Notes: generated by a model not told the origin, from the sequence alone. 64,000 nucleotides of DNA from Lysinibacillus piscis (GCF_026012395.1 NZ_BRZA01000005.1:62001-126000), one strand, 5' to 3'. Counted from the first letter of the stretch, positions 1 to 9,460 are shown. Numbers and translations are program-made.

Positions 1-490
1 TTAAATAACCAAAAGTTCCTCGAAAAGCATATGGTAAAGTTTTTTCTAATATACGGTCAATCGCATCTGCCTGCTCATATGCCTGTTGAAGCTGAAAACT
101 TGCTGTCATACATTGAATCCGAAGATGATCTTCTTCATTCACCATAATGCTCACAGCTTCATCTTCTGATAACAGCATGGAACCTACCTGCTCCTTTTTA
201 GCTAATTGCGGACTAATTAAATGCTTTTCCACTAAGATTTGACGCTGTAATGGCGATAAATCCTTAATAGCAAAATAGGCATAGTTTTGGCTCAGCTGTG
301 TACTATCCTTAATAGCATGTGTCACTGCCTGTTCAATTTGCAAAGCTTCATTCTCTGAAAAGGCTAATGGAAATCGATACCCATCTAAATTACGTGCAAG
401 ACGAATGCGTGTACTAATCACAATATCTGAATAGTCGTCTTCTCTATTCATCCATGTAGGGGTAGCTCGTGTTAAAAACGAGTCAATCAT
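1..490 (-). CDS. mcsB: Protein-arginine kinase McsB, N-terminal part (cut by window edge)
   Basis: McsB phosphorylates arginine residues, including those of the CtsR repressor, and marks proteins for ClpCP. The visible N-terminal 163 codons start MIDSFLTRATPTWM and include SDIVISTRIRLARN, the phosphagen-kinase-like nucleotide-binding start typical of McsB. The ATG at 490 overlaps the TGA of mcsA by one base (TGATG), so the two are translationally coupled. The rest of the gene, and clpC expected after it, lie outside the window. Family assignment is secure from the sequence and the operon order ctsR-mcsA-mcsB. Confidence 0.93.
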   Translation of the reverse strand, partial: MIDSFLTRATPTWMNREDDYSDIVISTRIRLARNLDGYRFPLAFSENEALQIEQAVTHAIKDSTQLSQNYAYFAIKDLSPLQRQILVEKHLISPQLAKKEQVGSMLLSEDEAVSIMVNEEDHLRIQCMTASFQLQQAYEQADAIDRILEKTLPYAFRGTFGYL

Positions 491-1032
491 CACGATACAT
501 CACCACCTTCAAGTTGCAATTGCTGTTCAAGCTCCCTTGCTTCATCTCGTAGCTTTGCGGCTTCTTCAAACTGCTCGTCCTCAACGGCCACTTGCATTCG
601 TTTACGAATCGATTCAATTTGCTTCTTAATGGCAAAGCGATTATTGTAAGTGCTTGGTATTTTCCCACTATGCTGTGGACTTGCTTGTATGCGATTAAAG
701 AGCTTGGGTAAATGTTCACTAAACGTATCATAGCAACTCGGACACCCAAATTTGCCTTCCTTTAAAAAACGTTTATACGTGAATCCACATTGTGGACATG
801 TTTGCTGTGTCTGCACTTGTTGCTTTTCATCCATTTTTTGTTGCCAAGATGGTGAGCCAAACCAATTAGATAATAGCTGCTGAATAGATATTGGCTCTTG
901 CTTAAATTCTGCATGAAATGGATGGAACTGCGAAGCACAAACATCACAATAATGATGCTCTACTTTCTGACCATTTTGAACTTGTGTCACAGTCACTGTA
1001 GCATTACGCTGTTTACAGTGTTCGCAAATCAT
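490..1032 (-). CDS. mcsA: McsA, zinc-finger activator of McsB
   Basis: McsA activates the McsB arginine kinase and takes part in CtsR inactivation under heat or thiol stress. The 180-residue protein has four CxxC pairs (about residues 3-6, 29-32, 79-82, 97-100) that fit two zinc sites, followed by a C-terminal UVR-type coiled coil (about 134-170, EQFEEAAKLRDEAREL). A longer reading frame is open upstream, but I choose the ATG at 1032 because AGAGGTG sits a few bases before it; the upstream extension only reads through a repetitive spacer. It is second in the ctsR operon and overlaps mcsB by one base. Confidence 0.92.
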   Translation of the reverse strand: MICEHCKQRNATVTVTQVQNGQKVEHHYCDVCASQFHPFHAEFKQEPISIQQLLSNWFGSPSWQQKMDEKQQVQTQQTCPQCGFTYKRFLKEGKFGCPSCYDTFSEHLPKLFNRIQASPQHSGKIPSTYNNRFAIKKQIESIRKRMQVAVEDEQFEEAAKLRDEARELEQQLQLEGGDVS

Positions 1033-1050
1033 TCCCATCACCTCTTTACA

Positions 1051-1150
1051 TTTGTTGCTGACGCTTCGTTGCACTCTAGCTTTCGCACAGAAAACATTTG
1101 TTGCTGTTGCTTCGCTTTCAGTACAAAAAACACTATTTTTGTTGCTCGTA
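1051..1150 (-). repeat. Imperfect tandem repeats in the ctsR-mcsA spacer
   Basis: On the coding (minus) strand AGCAACAAA occurs three times in this spacer; the first copy lies in the last codons of ctsR (EQQK) and the last just before the mcsA ribosome binding site. The segments between them share a TGT-x-C-GAAAGC block. One segment (GAAAGC to GCGTCAG) resembles sequence at 8287-8330. The spacer is about 100 bases, long for neighbours in one operon. It may be a repeat expansion or a member of a small dispersed family. Confidence 0.55.
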
Positions 1151-1603
1151 CTTAATGGTCGTCAGCATCGCTCGTAAAACTTTTGCACGAATGCTATCTC
1201 GCAATGGCAGTGACACATCTAAACTTGTACGATCAATAGCAGCTAACATTAACTTCGCCTCCCGCTTTGAAATTACCTGCTCGTCAATTAAACGATAGAT
1301 AATATCTTCTCCCATTGTTTGGGACGCCCCACCTTCAATTTGCTTTAAAATGGCGTCGATTAAATCAATCTGGGAGTTTTCGCGGACACGTAAAATTCGG
1401 ATGTACCCACCACCGCCTCGCTTACTCTCTACAAGATAACCTCGCTCGGCTGTAAATCGTGTATTAATTACATAATTTATTTGCGAAGGGACACATTGAA
1501 ATTTATCAGCAATTTCACTGCGCTTAATTTCAATATACCCTTCTCTATCTAATTCAAGTACTTGTTTTAAATAGCCTTCTATGATGTCTGATATATTACG
1601 CAT
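1133..1603 (-). CDS. ctsR: CtsR, class III heat-shock repressor
   Basis: CtsR represses clp genes and its own operon until McsB phosphorylates or releases it. The 156-residue length is typical. The N-terminal half is a winged helix-turn-helix (IADKFQCVPSQINYVINTRF) with the glycine-rich wing RGGGGYIRI, the region modified by McsB. The C-terminal half is the dimer and ClpC-binding domain. It is the first gene of ctsR-mcsA-mcsB and has a matching operator directly upstream, so it should be autoregulated. Confidence 0.96.
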   Translation of the reverse strand: MRNISDIIEGYLKQVLELDREGYIEIKRSEIADKFQCVPSQINYVINTRFTAERGYLVESKRGGGGYIRILRVRENSQIDLIDAILKQIEGGASQTMGEDIIYRLIDEQVISKREAKLMLAAIDRTSLDVSLPLRDSIRAKVLRAMLTTIKYEQQK

Positions 1604-1634
1604 TTTCGGAATACACCTCGCTTATCTCATTGAC

Positions 1635-1683
1635 TTTGACTATCTTTGACTTTATTATACAAAATCATAAAAATTAAATGCAA
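1635..1683 (-). promoter_or_regulatory. ctsR promoter with CtsR operator
   Basis: Read on the minus strand, TTGCAT (1678-1683) and TATAAT (1654-1659) are separated by 18 bases and form a sigma-A type promoter. Just downstream lies AGTCAAAGATAGTCAAA (1635-1651), a tandem heptad matching the known CtsR operator pattern of RGTCAAA repeats with a 3-base spacer. The operator covers the expected transcription start, which fits autorepression. Confidence 0.88.
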
Positions 1684-1845
1684 TTAATTCGCCCATTGAA
1701 ACTTGAAATAATATTTTATAAAAAGGGTTTTAGACACAAGGATTTTTCTTAAATATGTAGAACTTTTTAAATGATAGATGAATACACCATCACTCAAATG
1801 GAATTTAAAAACAAAAAATAACGGATTTTAGAAAGGGTTTTACAG

Positions 1846-3540
1846 ATGAAAATTAAATCATTGCTCGTCTCTGTCATTATCATCACCATAGTGTTATTTT
1901 TAATAAACATTGGTAGCTTTTTCTTTTTAATACAAAGCAATAACCAACAAGTGAATGCCTTTCAAAAAGAAAGTACTATTCTTTACTTAAAAGAGCAGTT
2001 GGTCAGAGTATCAGATGATTTAACGACGCTTGCACGTGCCTATGCTAGCACAGGCGATAAAAAATTTTATGATGAATATATGAAGGAAGTTAACGAAACG
2101 CAAACCTATCAGAAAGTGATTACGCAATTTGAAGATGTATTGCCGCAAAATTTATTGAATATCGTGCAAAATGTACAAGCCGAGTCGGCTGAATTAGCAA
2201 AGACCGAAGAACAAGGATTTCAATTGATTCAAACAGGGGACTTACAAAAAGCAGCTGATTTAATGTACAGTAATGAATACTTTTCAGGTAAAGAACAAAT
2301 TAATAATTACTTAACTCAATTTAATACAGAGGTAGAAGAGTGGATTTCAGAGCAAACGGGGGCAGCACATTCACGTGTTACAACAAGCCTGATTATACTT
2401 GGATCCTCCATTGCTTTCTTTTCCCTTTTCAGCTTATTAGCAAGCATTTTAATTATTACAAAGCTCAAACCGTTATTTACTATGATCGAACAAACAAAAC
2501 AAGTAGCTCAAGGAAACTTAACCATTGAACCATTAAGCCTAAAAGAGGGAGCAAAGGATGAAATCTCACAGCTTTCTCAAGCATTTAATCACATGTTTGC
2601 CAATTTAAAAAATATGCTGTCCGTAGTGGCCCATTCCAGTATCGAATTATCTGCCTCAACTGAAGAATTGATTGTCAATGTCGATCAATCCACAAAAGCA
2701 ACGGAGAAAATCGTACTAGCTACAGAAGAAATTGCAAATGGCTCTACCACACAATTAGTACAAATCGAAGAAAGTTCAAAGGCTATGTCAGAAGTGGCGC
2801 AAGGCATTCACCATGTAGCTACAACGGCTTCTGATGTCGCAATTGCTTCCGAGAAATCCTCTAACAAAGCAGTGGATGGCGGTAAAAGCTTAACATTAGC
2901 TGTTACACAAATGCAGCAAATTGAAAAAGTGGTAGGCGAAACGATGGGTTCTATTACATCTCTATCAACACGCTCACAAGAAATTGAAAAAATTGTCGAT
3001 GCCATTACAGATATTGCCGATCAAACGAACCTATTAGCCTTGAATGCAGCAATTGAGGCAGCTCGTGCTGGAGAAGCTGGGAAAGGCTTTGCCGTGGTAG
3101 CCGATGAGGTGCGTAAGTTAGCTGAGGAGTCCAGTCGTTCTGCACAGCAAATTACAACGATTATTTACTCTATTCAAGCTGAAACACAATTGACTGTACA
3201 AAAAATGGGCCAAGTGAATGATAACGTATCACAAGGTGTAGAAATTGTCGCAAACACAGGAGCAGCATTCCAAGAAATTATTACAGCAGCTCGTCTCGTA
3301 ACAGATCAAATTCAAGAAGTATCAGCCGTATCACAGCAAATGGCAGCAAGTGCTGAGCAAGTTTCAGCGACATTTGAGTCATTACAAACGATTTCTGCCT
3401 CTTCAAATGATTCTACACAGCAGGTAGCTGGCCTATCAGAGGAGCAGCTTGCATCTATGGAAGAAATCTCTTCAGCAACACAATTATTGAACAATTTAGC
3501 AAGGGAATTAAATGATGAGGTTAGTAAATTCAGCGTTTAA
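1846..3540 (+). CDS. Methyl-accepting chemotaxis protein with helical sensor
   Basis: Transmembrane chemoreceptor of 564 residues. Segments at about 7-30 and 181-205 flank an all-helical extracellular region of about 150 residues resembling four-helix-bundle or CHASE3 sensors. A HAMP domain (about 206-258) and a long MCP signalling domain follow, with the conserved hairpin tip ([19 protein letters not shown], then [17 protein letters not shown]). The ligand is unknown. It stands alone, with an A-rich leader and a strong terminator. The start follows GAAAGGGTTTTACAG. Confidence 0.93.
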   Translation: MKIKSLLVSVIIITIVLFLINIGSFFFLIQSNNQQVNAFQKESTILYLKEQLVRVSDDLTTLARAYASTGDKKFYDEYMKEVNETQTYQKVITQFEDVLPQNLLNIVQNVQAESAELAKTEEQGFQLIQTGDLQKAADLMYSNEYFSGKEQINNYLTQFNTEVEEWISEQTGAAHSRVTTSLIILGSSIAFFSLFSLLASILIITKLKPLFTMIEQTKQVAQGNLTIEPLSLKEGAKDEISQLSQAFNHMFANLKNMLSVVAHSSIELSASTEELIVNVDQSTKATEKIVLATEEIANGSTTQLVQIEESSKAMSEVAQGIHHVATTASDVAIASEKSSNKAVDGGKSLTLAVTQMQQIEKVVGETMGSITSLSTRSQEIEKIVDAITDIADQTNLLALNAAIEAARAGEAGKGFAVVADEVRKLAEESSRSAQQITTIIYSIQAETQLTVQKMGQVNDNVSQGVEIVANTGAAFQEIITAARLVTDQIQEVSAVSQQMAASAEQVSATFESLQTISASSNDSTQQVAGLSEEQLASMEEISSATQLLNNLARELNDEVSKFSV

Positions 3541-3548
3541 TTATATGA

Positions 3549-3582
3549 AAAAGGAGATGTCGCATAATGGACATCTCCTTTT
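3549..3582. terminator. Bidirectional intrinsic terminator
   Basis: A 13-bp perfect stem (AAAAGGAGATGTC with GACATCTCCTTTT) with a short loop. T-runs on both strands serve the chemoreceptor gene and the convergent DUF4870 gene. Confidence 0.85.
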
Positions 3583-3592
3583 AATTGATAGA

Positions 3593-3898
3593 TTAAAACC
3601 AGCGACCAACAATTGGATAACGCCATGATTCGTCAGATAATGCTTTCACAATACCGATAATCGGTACAACAATTGTCATCAGGATGAAAATTAATAAGAA
3701 TGGTAACCCAATGATTAGGAAGCTTAGTACACCTGAAATCGCAATTAAAACACCCATAACAATTTGGAACAACAATGCTTGAATCGAAATCGCTTTTACT
3801 TCCTCATCTGAACTAATTAAGAAAAAAATAATGGGCACTAACCATGGTGCGAAAAAGGCACTCGCATGTATGATTACTTTAGACCATTTTGTCTCCAT
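3593..3898 (-). CDS. DUF4870/Tic20-like small membrane protein
   Basis: A 101-residue protein (METKWSKVIIH to YPIVGRWF) with three hydrophobic segments and the charged break SSDEEVKAISIQALLFQI, the pattern of DUF4870 proteins of unknown function. The ATG at 3898 has GAG nine bases upstream and is preferred to an in-frame TTG at 3907. It is a single gene convergent with the chemoreceptor. Confidence 0.8.
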   Translation of the reverse strand: METKWSKVIIHASAFFAPWLVPIIFFLISSDEEVKAISIQALLFQIVMGVLIAISGVLSFLIIGLPFLLIFILMTIVVPIIGIVKALSDESWRYPIVGRWF

Positions 3899-4001
3899 GT
3901 ATATCAACTCATTTCTTTATATTTTATTTATTACTATATACGGGGCTATACTAAAAATAGTTTCATGAATTAAAAAATTTTTGAAAGGTATGTGAAGCAT
4001 T

Positions 4002-4682
4002 ATGCAATTCGATCACACACTTGCTCCTGAATATGAAAAAGGCATTCGCCGCACACTACCGAGCTATGATGCCATGTTACGTTTAGCACAGAGCTTTTAT
4101 CAAGCTGCATTACCTGAAAAAGCGACATTGCTAATTGTTGGTTCAGGTAGTGGTAATGAAATTCTACAGTTTGCTGAAAATCGATCACACTGGACATTTG
4201 TTGGCTTAGACCCTGCTGAAGCGATGCTAGAAATTGCCCAGCAGCGTGTAAGTACTTTACCTAACGCTGTGTCTTTACTAAAAGGAACAATGCTGGATAG
4301 CCTGCTACCCGATGAAAAATTTGATGCGGCTAGCTGTATTTTAGTGCTTCATTTTATTCATACATATGAGGAGAAATTAGCCACATTGCAAGCCATTGCT
4401 GCTCATTTAAAACCTGATGCTCCGTTTGTTATTGTCTCTAAATACGGTCAACTCCATTCAGAGGAAACAGAACTACAATTTGATTTATGGCGTGCTTATT
4501 GGCAACAGCATACAAGGCTATCTAAAGAAGAAATCGCCACTATGGAGAATACTGTACGCTCATTGTCCTTTATGCCAGAGCAAGATATAGTAGCATTATT
4601 AAGCCAAGCAGGATTTACACAGCCAGCTCGATTTTTTGCCACTACATTATTTGGTGGTTGGCTATGTTATAAAAAGAGGTGA
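4002..4682 (+). CDS. Class I SAM-dependent methyltransferase
   Basis: A 226-residue protein with a Rossmann-fold methyltransferase core: motif I at about 44-52 (LLIVGSGSGNE), an acidic strand-2 end (FVGLDPAEAML) and motif IV region (FDAASCILVLHF). The C-terminal part is like small-molecule methyltransferases of the UbiE/Tam type. The substrate cannot be told. The TGA overlaps the ribosome binding site of corA, so the two are probably co-transcribed. Confidence 0.85.
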   Translation: MQFDHTLAPEYEKGIRRTLPSYDAMLRLAQSFYQAALPEKATLLIVGSGSGNEILQFAENRSHWTFVGLDPAEAMLEIAQQRVSTLPNAVSLLKGTMLDSLLPDEKFDAASCILVLHFIHTYEEKLATLQAIAAHLKPDAPFVIVSKYGQLHSEETELQFDLWRAYWQQHTRLSKEEIATMENTVRSLSFMPEQDIVALLSQAGFTQPARFFATTLFGGWLCYKKR

Positions 4683-4687
4683 ACCCC

Positions 4688-5650
4688 ATGATACACACAA
4701 TAGGTATTACGAAAGATCAACAACTTATTAAGGATTTTCCTCTTGAGATGATTCAACAAAAGGAATTTGAATGGTATTGGGTTGATTTTGATTGCCCTAC
4801 TACTAAAGAAGAATCATTATTGGACACGTTTTTTCATTTCCATCCATTAGCGATAGAAGACTGTCTTACCCTTTTGCAGCGTCCTAAGTTAGATTTTTAT
4901 GATGATTTTCATTTTTTCGTCTTACATCGTATAAATGAAAGTACATTGGTTTCTGAGGAGATTAATATTTTTCTATCTCATCAATTTGTCGTCACATTCC
5001 ATAAAAGCAATGCCCCTGAAATAGAGCTGGTTCGTAAAAGCTTAGAAGCCCAATCAAAAAACTGGGAGCGTGGAACGGTTTATTTAACTTATCAAACCAT
5101 TGATAAAATTGTGGATAGTTACTTCCCACTTGTTTATCAAATCGAGGATCAATTAAATACACTAGAGGATGAACTCACCTATCATAATAATGTCCACGCG
5201 ATGAAAACCGTGTTTGAATTCCGTAGTGACTTATTGCATTTAAGAAGAACTATTTTGCCAATGCGAGATTTACTGTACCGTATCATGAATTCAGAACGCT
5301 TTTCACTGAATCCATCTGAGCGTGCTTATTTTGGGGATATTTATGACCATCTACTCAAGCTAGCCGAGATGATTGAGTCAAACCGTGAACTGACAGCAGA
5401 TATGCGGGATAGCTATATGGCGATGAGCTCGACTCGCATGAATGGCATTATGATGACTTTAACCATCGTCTCCACTATTTTTATTCCATTAACCTTTATT
5501 GCAGGTGTTTATGGGATGAATTTTGATTATATGCCTGAACTTCATGGACACTATAGCTACTTTATTGTATTAGGTATTATGCTAATTATTGTTTTATTAA
5601 TGCTGGTATTTTTCAAACTAAAAGGCTGGTTCAAATTGTTGAAGCCATAA
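4688..5650 (+). CDS. corA: CorA-family magnesium/divalent cation transporter
   Basis: A 320-residue protein with a large cytoplasmic N-terminal alpha/beta domain, a long helical stalk and two C-terminal membrane helices. The signature YGMNF lies between them, just after helix 1 (TIVSTIFIPLTFIAGVYGMNF); GMN is the pore motif that selects hydrated Mg2+ in this pentameric channel family. The ATG at 4688 is chosen because AGAGGTG lies seven bases upstream; an in-frame GTG at 4679 lies inside that ribosome binding site. Confidence 0.93.
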   Translation: MIHTIGITKDQQLIKDFPLEMIQQKEFEWYWVDFDCPTTKEESLLDTFFHFHPLAIEDCLTLLQRPKLDFYDDFHFFVLHRINESTLVSEEINIFLSHQFVVTFHKSNAPEIELVRKSLEAQSKNWERGTVYLTYQTIDKIVDSYFPLVYQIEDQLNTLEDELTYHNNVHAMKTVFEFRSDLLHLRRTILPMRDLLYRIMNSERFSLNPSERAYFGDIYDHLLKLAEMIESNRELTADMRDSYMAMSSTRMNGIMMTLTIVSTIFIPLTFIAGVYGMNFDYMPELHGHYSYFIVLGIMLIIVLLMLVFFKLKGWFKLLKP

Positions 5651-5697
5651 AAAAATTGCCCTGTTTCACGAAAAATGTGAAGTGGGGCAGTTTTTTT
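5651..5697. terminator. Bidirectional intrinsic terminator
   Basis: ATTGCCCTGTTTCAC pairs imperfectly with GTGAAGTGGGGCAGT, with A and T runs on either side. It separates corA from the convergent small membrane protein. Confidence 0.85.
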
Positions 5698-5905
5698 AAC
5701 GAGGACCACGATCATCAATTTTATTTTCCCCTTGTTGTGGGAATAAAAAATAAGCTAATATACCTGACACGAATGTTGCGCCAATGGTAATCAGTAATTG
5801 ATTTACACTTGGTACTTCTTCATAATAGTTGCGTAACATAAAAATCGAGCCTATGAAAACAATGACCATGACAGGAATAATAAATTTAAATCGTTTCTTC
5901 TCCAT
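5696..5905 (-). CDS. Small two-helix membrane protein, unknown
   Basis: A 69-residue protein with two predicted membrane helices (about 8-24 and 36-55) and a charged C-terminus ending DDRGPR. GGAGG lies seven bases before the ATG. I do not recognise a family; short proteins like this are common in Bacillales. It is alone on its strand and convergent with corA. Confidence 0.7.
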   Translation of the reverse strand: MEKKRFKFIIPVMVIVFIGSIFMLRNYYEEVPSVNQLLITIGATFVSGILAYFLFPQQGENKIDDRGPR

Positions 5906-6248
5906 ATGTAACCTCCGCCCAAATTCATCACTAAACAGTTCGTATTTTACAGGTTCCTACGTGCAAATTCAAATCGCTCTAAAAAACTATTAACAATTAT
6001 TTGCTTTCAATAGAAAAAATAATGAAAAAAATAATATTTTTAACCAAATCTTTATAAAAGATAGTAAAATGGATTAAATATTTCATTTATCCTACGTTAA
6101 CAAACAGTAAAATCTCTACTTCAATCAATTACAAGTGGATGATTAATTATTTGTCAAAACCCGATTAATGAAAATTATTAATTAGCGGATGCGATCACCT
6201 CCACTGATTGGAGGTTCACTTTATATTAAGGAATGGAGCATATTCATA
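5906..6248. other. 343-base gap before hemAT
   Basis: AT-rich and without a convincing gene. A 6-bp hairpin (ACCTCC at 6197-6202 with GGAGGT at 6210-6215) lies close to the hemAT start. The frame of hemAT is open upstream to an ATG at 6189 across this hairpin, which would add 20 residues. No certain promoter was found. Confidence 0.5.
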
Positions 6249-7559
6249 ATGAGTTGGTTTACAAGTAAACGAAGTTCGGATGGGTCAATCACATTAACAC
6301 CAGATGCATATAGAAATCATGTGAAATTAGATATTTCTCATCATCCCAACCTTCAAAAGCAGTTGCAATTATTACATTTAACAGTTGAAGATTTAGCCGT
6401 TATTAAACAATTGCAGCCATTAACGAAGGAGCTAATTCCTCAAATGGTGGATCGATTTTATGCAGCCATCAGTTTGAGCCAAGAATTATTAACTATTATT
6501 AATCAAACTTCTCACATTGATCGTTTAAAGGTTACGCTACATAAACATTTAAGTGATATTTTTGATAGTTACATTGACACCGCTTACATTAATGAACGCA
6601 AAACTATTGCAGAAGTACACGTACGCATTGGTTTACAATCTAAATGGTATATCGCTTCGTTTCAATCCTTGACTTCTACTTTCATCGATTTTGTTACTGA
6701 GCTCGATATGTCTAAAGAAGATGCACTACTTGCAATTAATGCCTTTAGTAAAATCATTAATTTTGAGCAGCAGCTTGTAATCGAAGCCTATGAAAAAGAA
6801 GAGGAACGCATTCGCACCCTAACAAATGAAACGAAAAATTCGCTGGTGACAACCATTCAGCAAACAGCAGAGGAATTGAATGCTATTAGTGAAGATACAG
6901 CAGCATCCCTACTTGCGATTTCCTCTCAAACAGATGATATCGCTGGCGCAACACAACAAGGCTTACATTTAGTTGCCAATACACAGGAGAAATCCCAACG
7001 TGGACAATCACAACTACAAGAGCAAAATAATTTGATGCAAACAATCGCTCAAAGTGTCAACAGCCTTGAAATAACAATGAACCAACTACGTGTTTCATCT
7101 CAAAAAATCTCAGAGATTGTTGGACTTGTGACAGGTATAGCAGACCAAACCAATTTATTAGCGTTGAATGCATCGATTGAGGCAGCACGTGCTGGTGAAC
7201 ATGGGAAAGGTTTTGCAGTTGTAGCAGATGAGGTGCGCAAGCTAGCAGAAGAAACGAAAAATGCTGTACAAAATGTTTCTCATCTCATTAAAGACACTGA
7301 AAACAACATTACAACAATGGCTAACTCTGTTACAAATGTGGACCAAAAAATTCAACATAGTGTAGATACACAGCAAAGTTTATCAAAATCTTTTCATGAT
7401 ATTATCGATGCTATTTCAGGTATCCAGCAACAATACGTTAGTACCTCAAAAGATATCTCGACCATCTCTCATTTGATTACAGAGTTATCACAGGGTGCAA
7501 CACTCGTGTCTTCTTCATCCGACTCACTCATTAATGTCATTAACGAACTCAATACTTAA
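6249..7559 (+). CDS. hemAT: HemAT-type heme-based aerotaxis transducer
   Basis: A soluble chemoreceptor of 436 residues without membrane helices. Residues about 30-180 are a globin-coupled sensor (protoglobin). H124 in [14 protein letters not shown] corresponds to the proximal heme-ligating histidine of B. subtilis HemAT (H123). The rest is an MCP signalling domain with the conserved tip ([37 protein letters not shown]). It should sense O2 and signal to CheA. The ATG at 6249 gives the usual family length; GGAG lies ten bases upstream. Confidence 0.95.
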   Translation: MSWFTSKRSSDGSITLTPDAYRNHVKLDISHHPNLQKQLQLLHLTVEDLAVIKQLQPLTKELIPQMVDRFYAAISLSQELLTIINQTSHIDRLKVTLHKHLSDIFDSYIDTAYINERKTIAEVHVRIGLQSKWYIASFQSLTSTFIDFVTELDMSKEDALLAINAFSKIINFEQQLVIEAYEKEEERIRTLTNETKNSLVTTIQQTAEELNAISEDTAASLLAISSQTDDIAGATQQGLHLVANTQEKSQRGQSQLQEQNNLMQTIAQSVNSLEITMNQLRVSSQKISEIVGLVTGIADQTNLLALNASIEAARAGEHGKGFAVVADEVRKLAEETKNAVQNVSHLIKDTENNITTMANSVTNVDQKIQHSVDTQQSLSKSFHDIIDAISGIQQQYVSTSKDISTISHLITELSQGATLVSSSSDSLINVINELNT

Positions 7560-7560
7560 T

Positions 7561-7600
7561 AAAAGTGAGGAGATTGATTAACATCAATCTCCTCACTTTT
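7561..7600. terminator. Bidirectional intrinsic terminator
   Basis: A near-perfect 18-bp stem (AAAAGTGAGGAGATTGAT with its complement) and three-base loop, flanked by A/T runs, between hemAT and the convergent thioesterase. Confidence 0.9.
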
Positions 7601-7601
7601 A

Positions 7602-8081
7602 TTAATGTCGTAATGCACGTTTTTGTTTACGGTGTTCTCTTCTAGCTAGACCTGTTTCAAATAAACGTTTTTCCTCATCCGTTTCTGGATAAACGGGTGG
7701 TATTGGTCGTGGTCTACCATTCTCATCAACAGCAACCATTGTCACAAAAGACTCTGTTGTTAGCTTTTCTTCACCTGTTTCAATATTTCTTGATACTACT
7801 CGCACATAAACCTCTATTGAAGTACGTCCTGTTGAGGATACTACACTCTCAATTTCAAGAATATCCCCTACATAGGCCGCTGATAAAAAATCAACTGAGT
7901 CAATTGAAGCTGTGACCACTTGCCCTTTAGCATGTTTCATAGATGTAATTGCAGCAATCTCATCAATATAAGCTAATACTTTTCCCCCAAAAATGGAGTG
8001 ATGGTGGTTTGTATCTGGTGGTAATATAAGATGCGTTTGAACAGTACGTGACTGACTCATAGGTATAGCATTATTTGTCAT
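7602..8081 (-). CDS. Acyl-CoA thioesterase, hotdog fold (YkhA/BACH-like)
   Basis: A 159-residue single hotdog domain. TNHHHSIFGGKVLAYIDEIAAITSMKH matches the active-site loop and long central helix of cytosolic acyl-CoA thioesterases (Asn and Asp of the N..GG...D pattern), here given only as a pattern. It would hydrolyse acyl-CoAs to free acid and CoA. The C-terminus is basic (RREHRKQKRALRH). An AAGGAAG site lies upstream of the ATG. Confidence 0.88.
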   Translation of the reverse strand: MTNNAIPMSQSRTVQTHLILPPDTNHHHSIFGGKVLAYIDEIAAITSMKHAKGQVVTASIDSVDFLSAAYVGDILEIESVVSSTGRTSIEVYVRVVSRNIETGEEKLTTESFVTMVAVDENGRPRPIPPVYPETDEEKRLFETGLARREHRKQKRALRH

Positions 8082-8284
8082 AGTTCTGATAACTTCCTTT
8101 CAAGATGTCTATCAACATCGTATCGCAGAAAAATCATTCAAGCAAATTTGAAATGTATAGCACTATGTCGCCTTTTGTCATTATTTGTTCCATGTGAAAC
8201 AATTTTAGCGATTTTTATCTTAGTTCACCCTTCTTCAACGTGTAGGTAGATTTTTCACTTTCTTCAGTGGATGTCCAAAAACCT

Positions 8285-8360
8285 ATATCTGACGCTACGT
8301 TACACTGTGCTTTCGGTACAAAAATCCGAACACAATTACGCTGGGGTGTAATTGATTTTT
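8285..8360 (-). repeat. Dispersed repeat element with hairpin
   Basis: On the minus strand the element starts with a hairpin (CAATTAC, 8-base loop, GTAATTG; plus strand 8333-8354) and continues with a block GAAAGC...GTAACGTAGCGTCAG that resembles the ctsR-mcsA spacer. CACAATTAC-N8-GTAATTGATTTT also occurs at 18376-18404, with the 8-base loop in the opposite orientation. It lies directly after the stop of the DUF4003 gene and may act as its terminator. Confidence 0.5.
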
Positions 8361-9334
8361 TATGACGAGCTTGAACTAGCTGCGGCACTTGCAGTAACTG
8401 CTGCAATCATGGCTGCCTGCTGTGCCTGTAGCAATAACTCAATCGATGACATAATGGCCATTGATAATGATTTTTGGACGTGTGCCATATCATAGATCAC
8501 TAGTTGCACAGCCATAAATAGCACAAACTCTCGATGCCATTTTAATGGTTTCATATCTTTTAATTCATGATATAAATCGACAATTTGTTCGAGCTGTGTA
8601 TAGTTGACGTCAAGAATCGCCAAAAATCCAAGCAATGGGTAATGTCTTGTTTTCACTTTGACACGTTGCTTTTTCAACGCATCACGAATTGTTACAACGC
8701 TTGGTACTAGCTTGCTATCATACTGTGGCGATAAAATTGTTAATACTTGCGATAGCCATTGCAAATCATTCCCTGCGACAAAATGATATGTGCGCAATTC
8801 TTTATAATAGCGATTCATTGTATCCGCACGTAATACCACATCATCTGTCGGGCTACTCAGCAATACGACATATGGAATATCTTCATGAGAGGTTAAAAAA
8901 CGATGATGCTCCCGAATCGCTTCAAATAAAGCACGAGCTGCCTTCGCATGTGCTTGCTTTTCGCTCGGTACTCCTGTTAAATATTGTGCCGCAATATAAC
9001 TAAAATTTCCTCTTTTTAGCTTCGCTTCCTTTAAAATTTGGGCGTTTGCTATTAGATTACTCACAGCTTGTTCAACGTTCTCCTCCTCCATTAAATTAGC
9101 CGCAATACTATACCCTATCGCCGTTCTTAATGGAGATGTCCATGATGCCTGTTTTTTCATTTCTTGAATAATAGCCTTATATTTCACCGTATCAAATGAT
9201 TTTCCTGATGCCACATATGTACTAGCAATTGCTAATACTGTTTTACGGTCAACTGTCCATCCTACTGCCTTCGCTACATCTTCTACCATATTAGTAAATT
9301 GATTTTCCACCATTATCACATCCACATTCAACAC
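8360..9334 (-). CDS. DUF4003-family protein
   Basis: A 324-residue, largely alpha-helical soluble protein that resembles the DUF4003 family of Bacillales; function unknown. No catalytic motif stands out. The end is odd: an alanine-rich helix (AAMIAAVTASAAA) followed by five serines, encoded right up against a dispersed repeat. The start is uncertain: AAGGAG lies just before GTG and TTG codons (9334, 9331), and another GTG three codons in (9325) has better spacing. Confidence 0.75.
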   Translation of the reverse strand: MLNVDVIMVENQFTNMVEDVAKAVGWTVDRKTVLAIASTYVASGKSFDTVKYKAIIQEMKKQASWTSPLRTAIGYSIAANLMEEENVEQAVSNLIANAQILKEAKLKRGNFSYIAAQYLTGVPSEKQAHAKAARALFEAIREHHRFLTSHEDIPYVVLLSSPTDDVVLRADTMNRYYKELRTYHFVAGNDLQWLSQVLTILSPQYDSKLVPSVVTIRDALKKQRVKVKTRHYPLLGFLAILDVNYTQLEQIVDLYHELKDMKPLKWHREFVLFMAVQLVIYDMAHVQKSLSMAIMSSIELLLQAQQAAMIAAVTASAAASSSSS

Positions 9335-9460
9335 GCTCCTTTTTGTATTATTTACGAATAGCTCTATTCCAAAGATTCACTACCTCTAACTAATTAGCAA
9401 ATTTATTTTTCCCCGCAATCATGTATACTAAAACATAAATAATATACAGGAGAATTCATT

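Noticed and set aside
1740-1780. Possible sigma-D promoter (TAAA, 15 bases, AATGATAG) upstream of the first chemoreceptor
   Set aside because: Only GATA of the -10 fits; too weak to annotate.
4679-4687. GTG start three codons upstream of the corA ATG
   Set aside because: The GTG lies inside the AGAGGTG ribosome binding site that serves the ATG at 4688.
6121-6180. Possible sigma-D promoter (CCCGATTAA) upstream of hemAT
   Set aside because: The -35 element is missing at the right distance; the match is no better than expected in AT-rich DNA.
8215-8406. 63-codon frame overlapping the end of the DUF4003 gene
   Set aside because: It reads through the dispersed repeat in another frame and overlaps a well-supported gene; no ribosome binding site.
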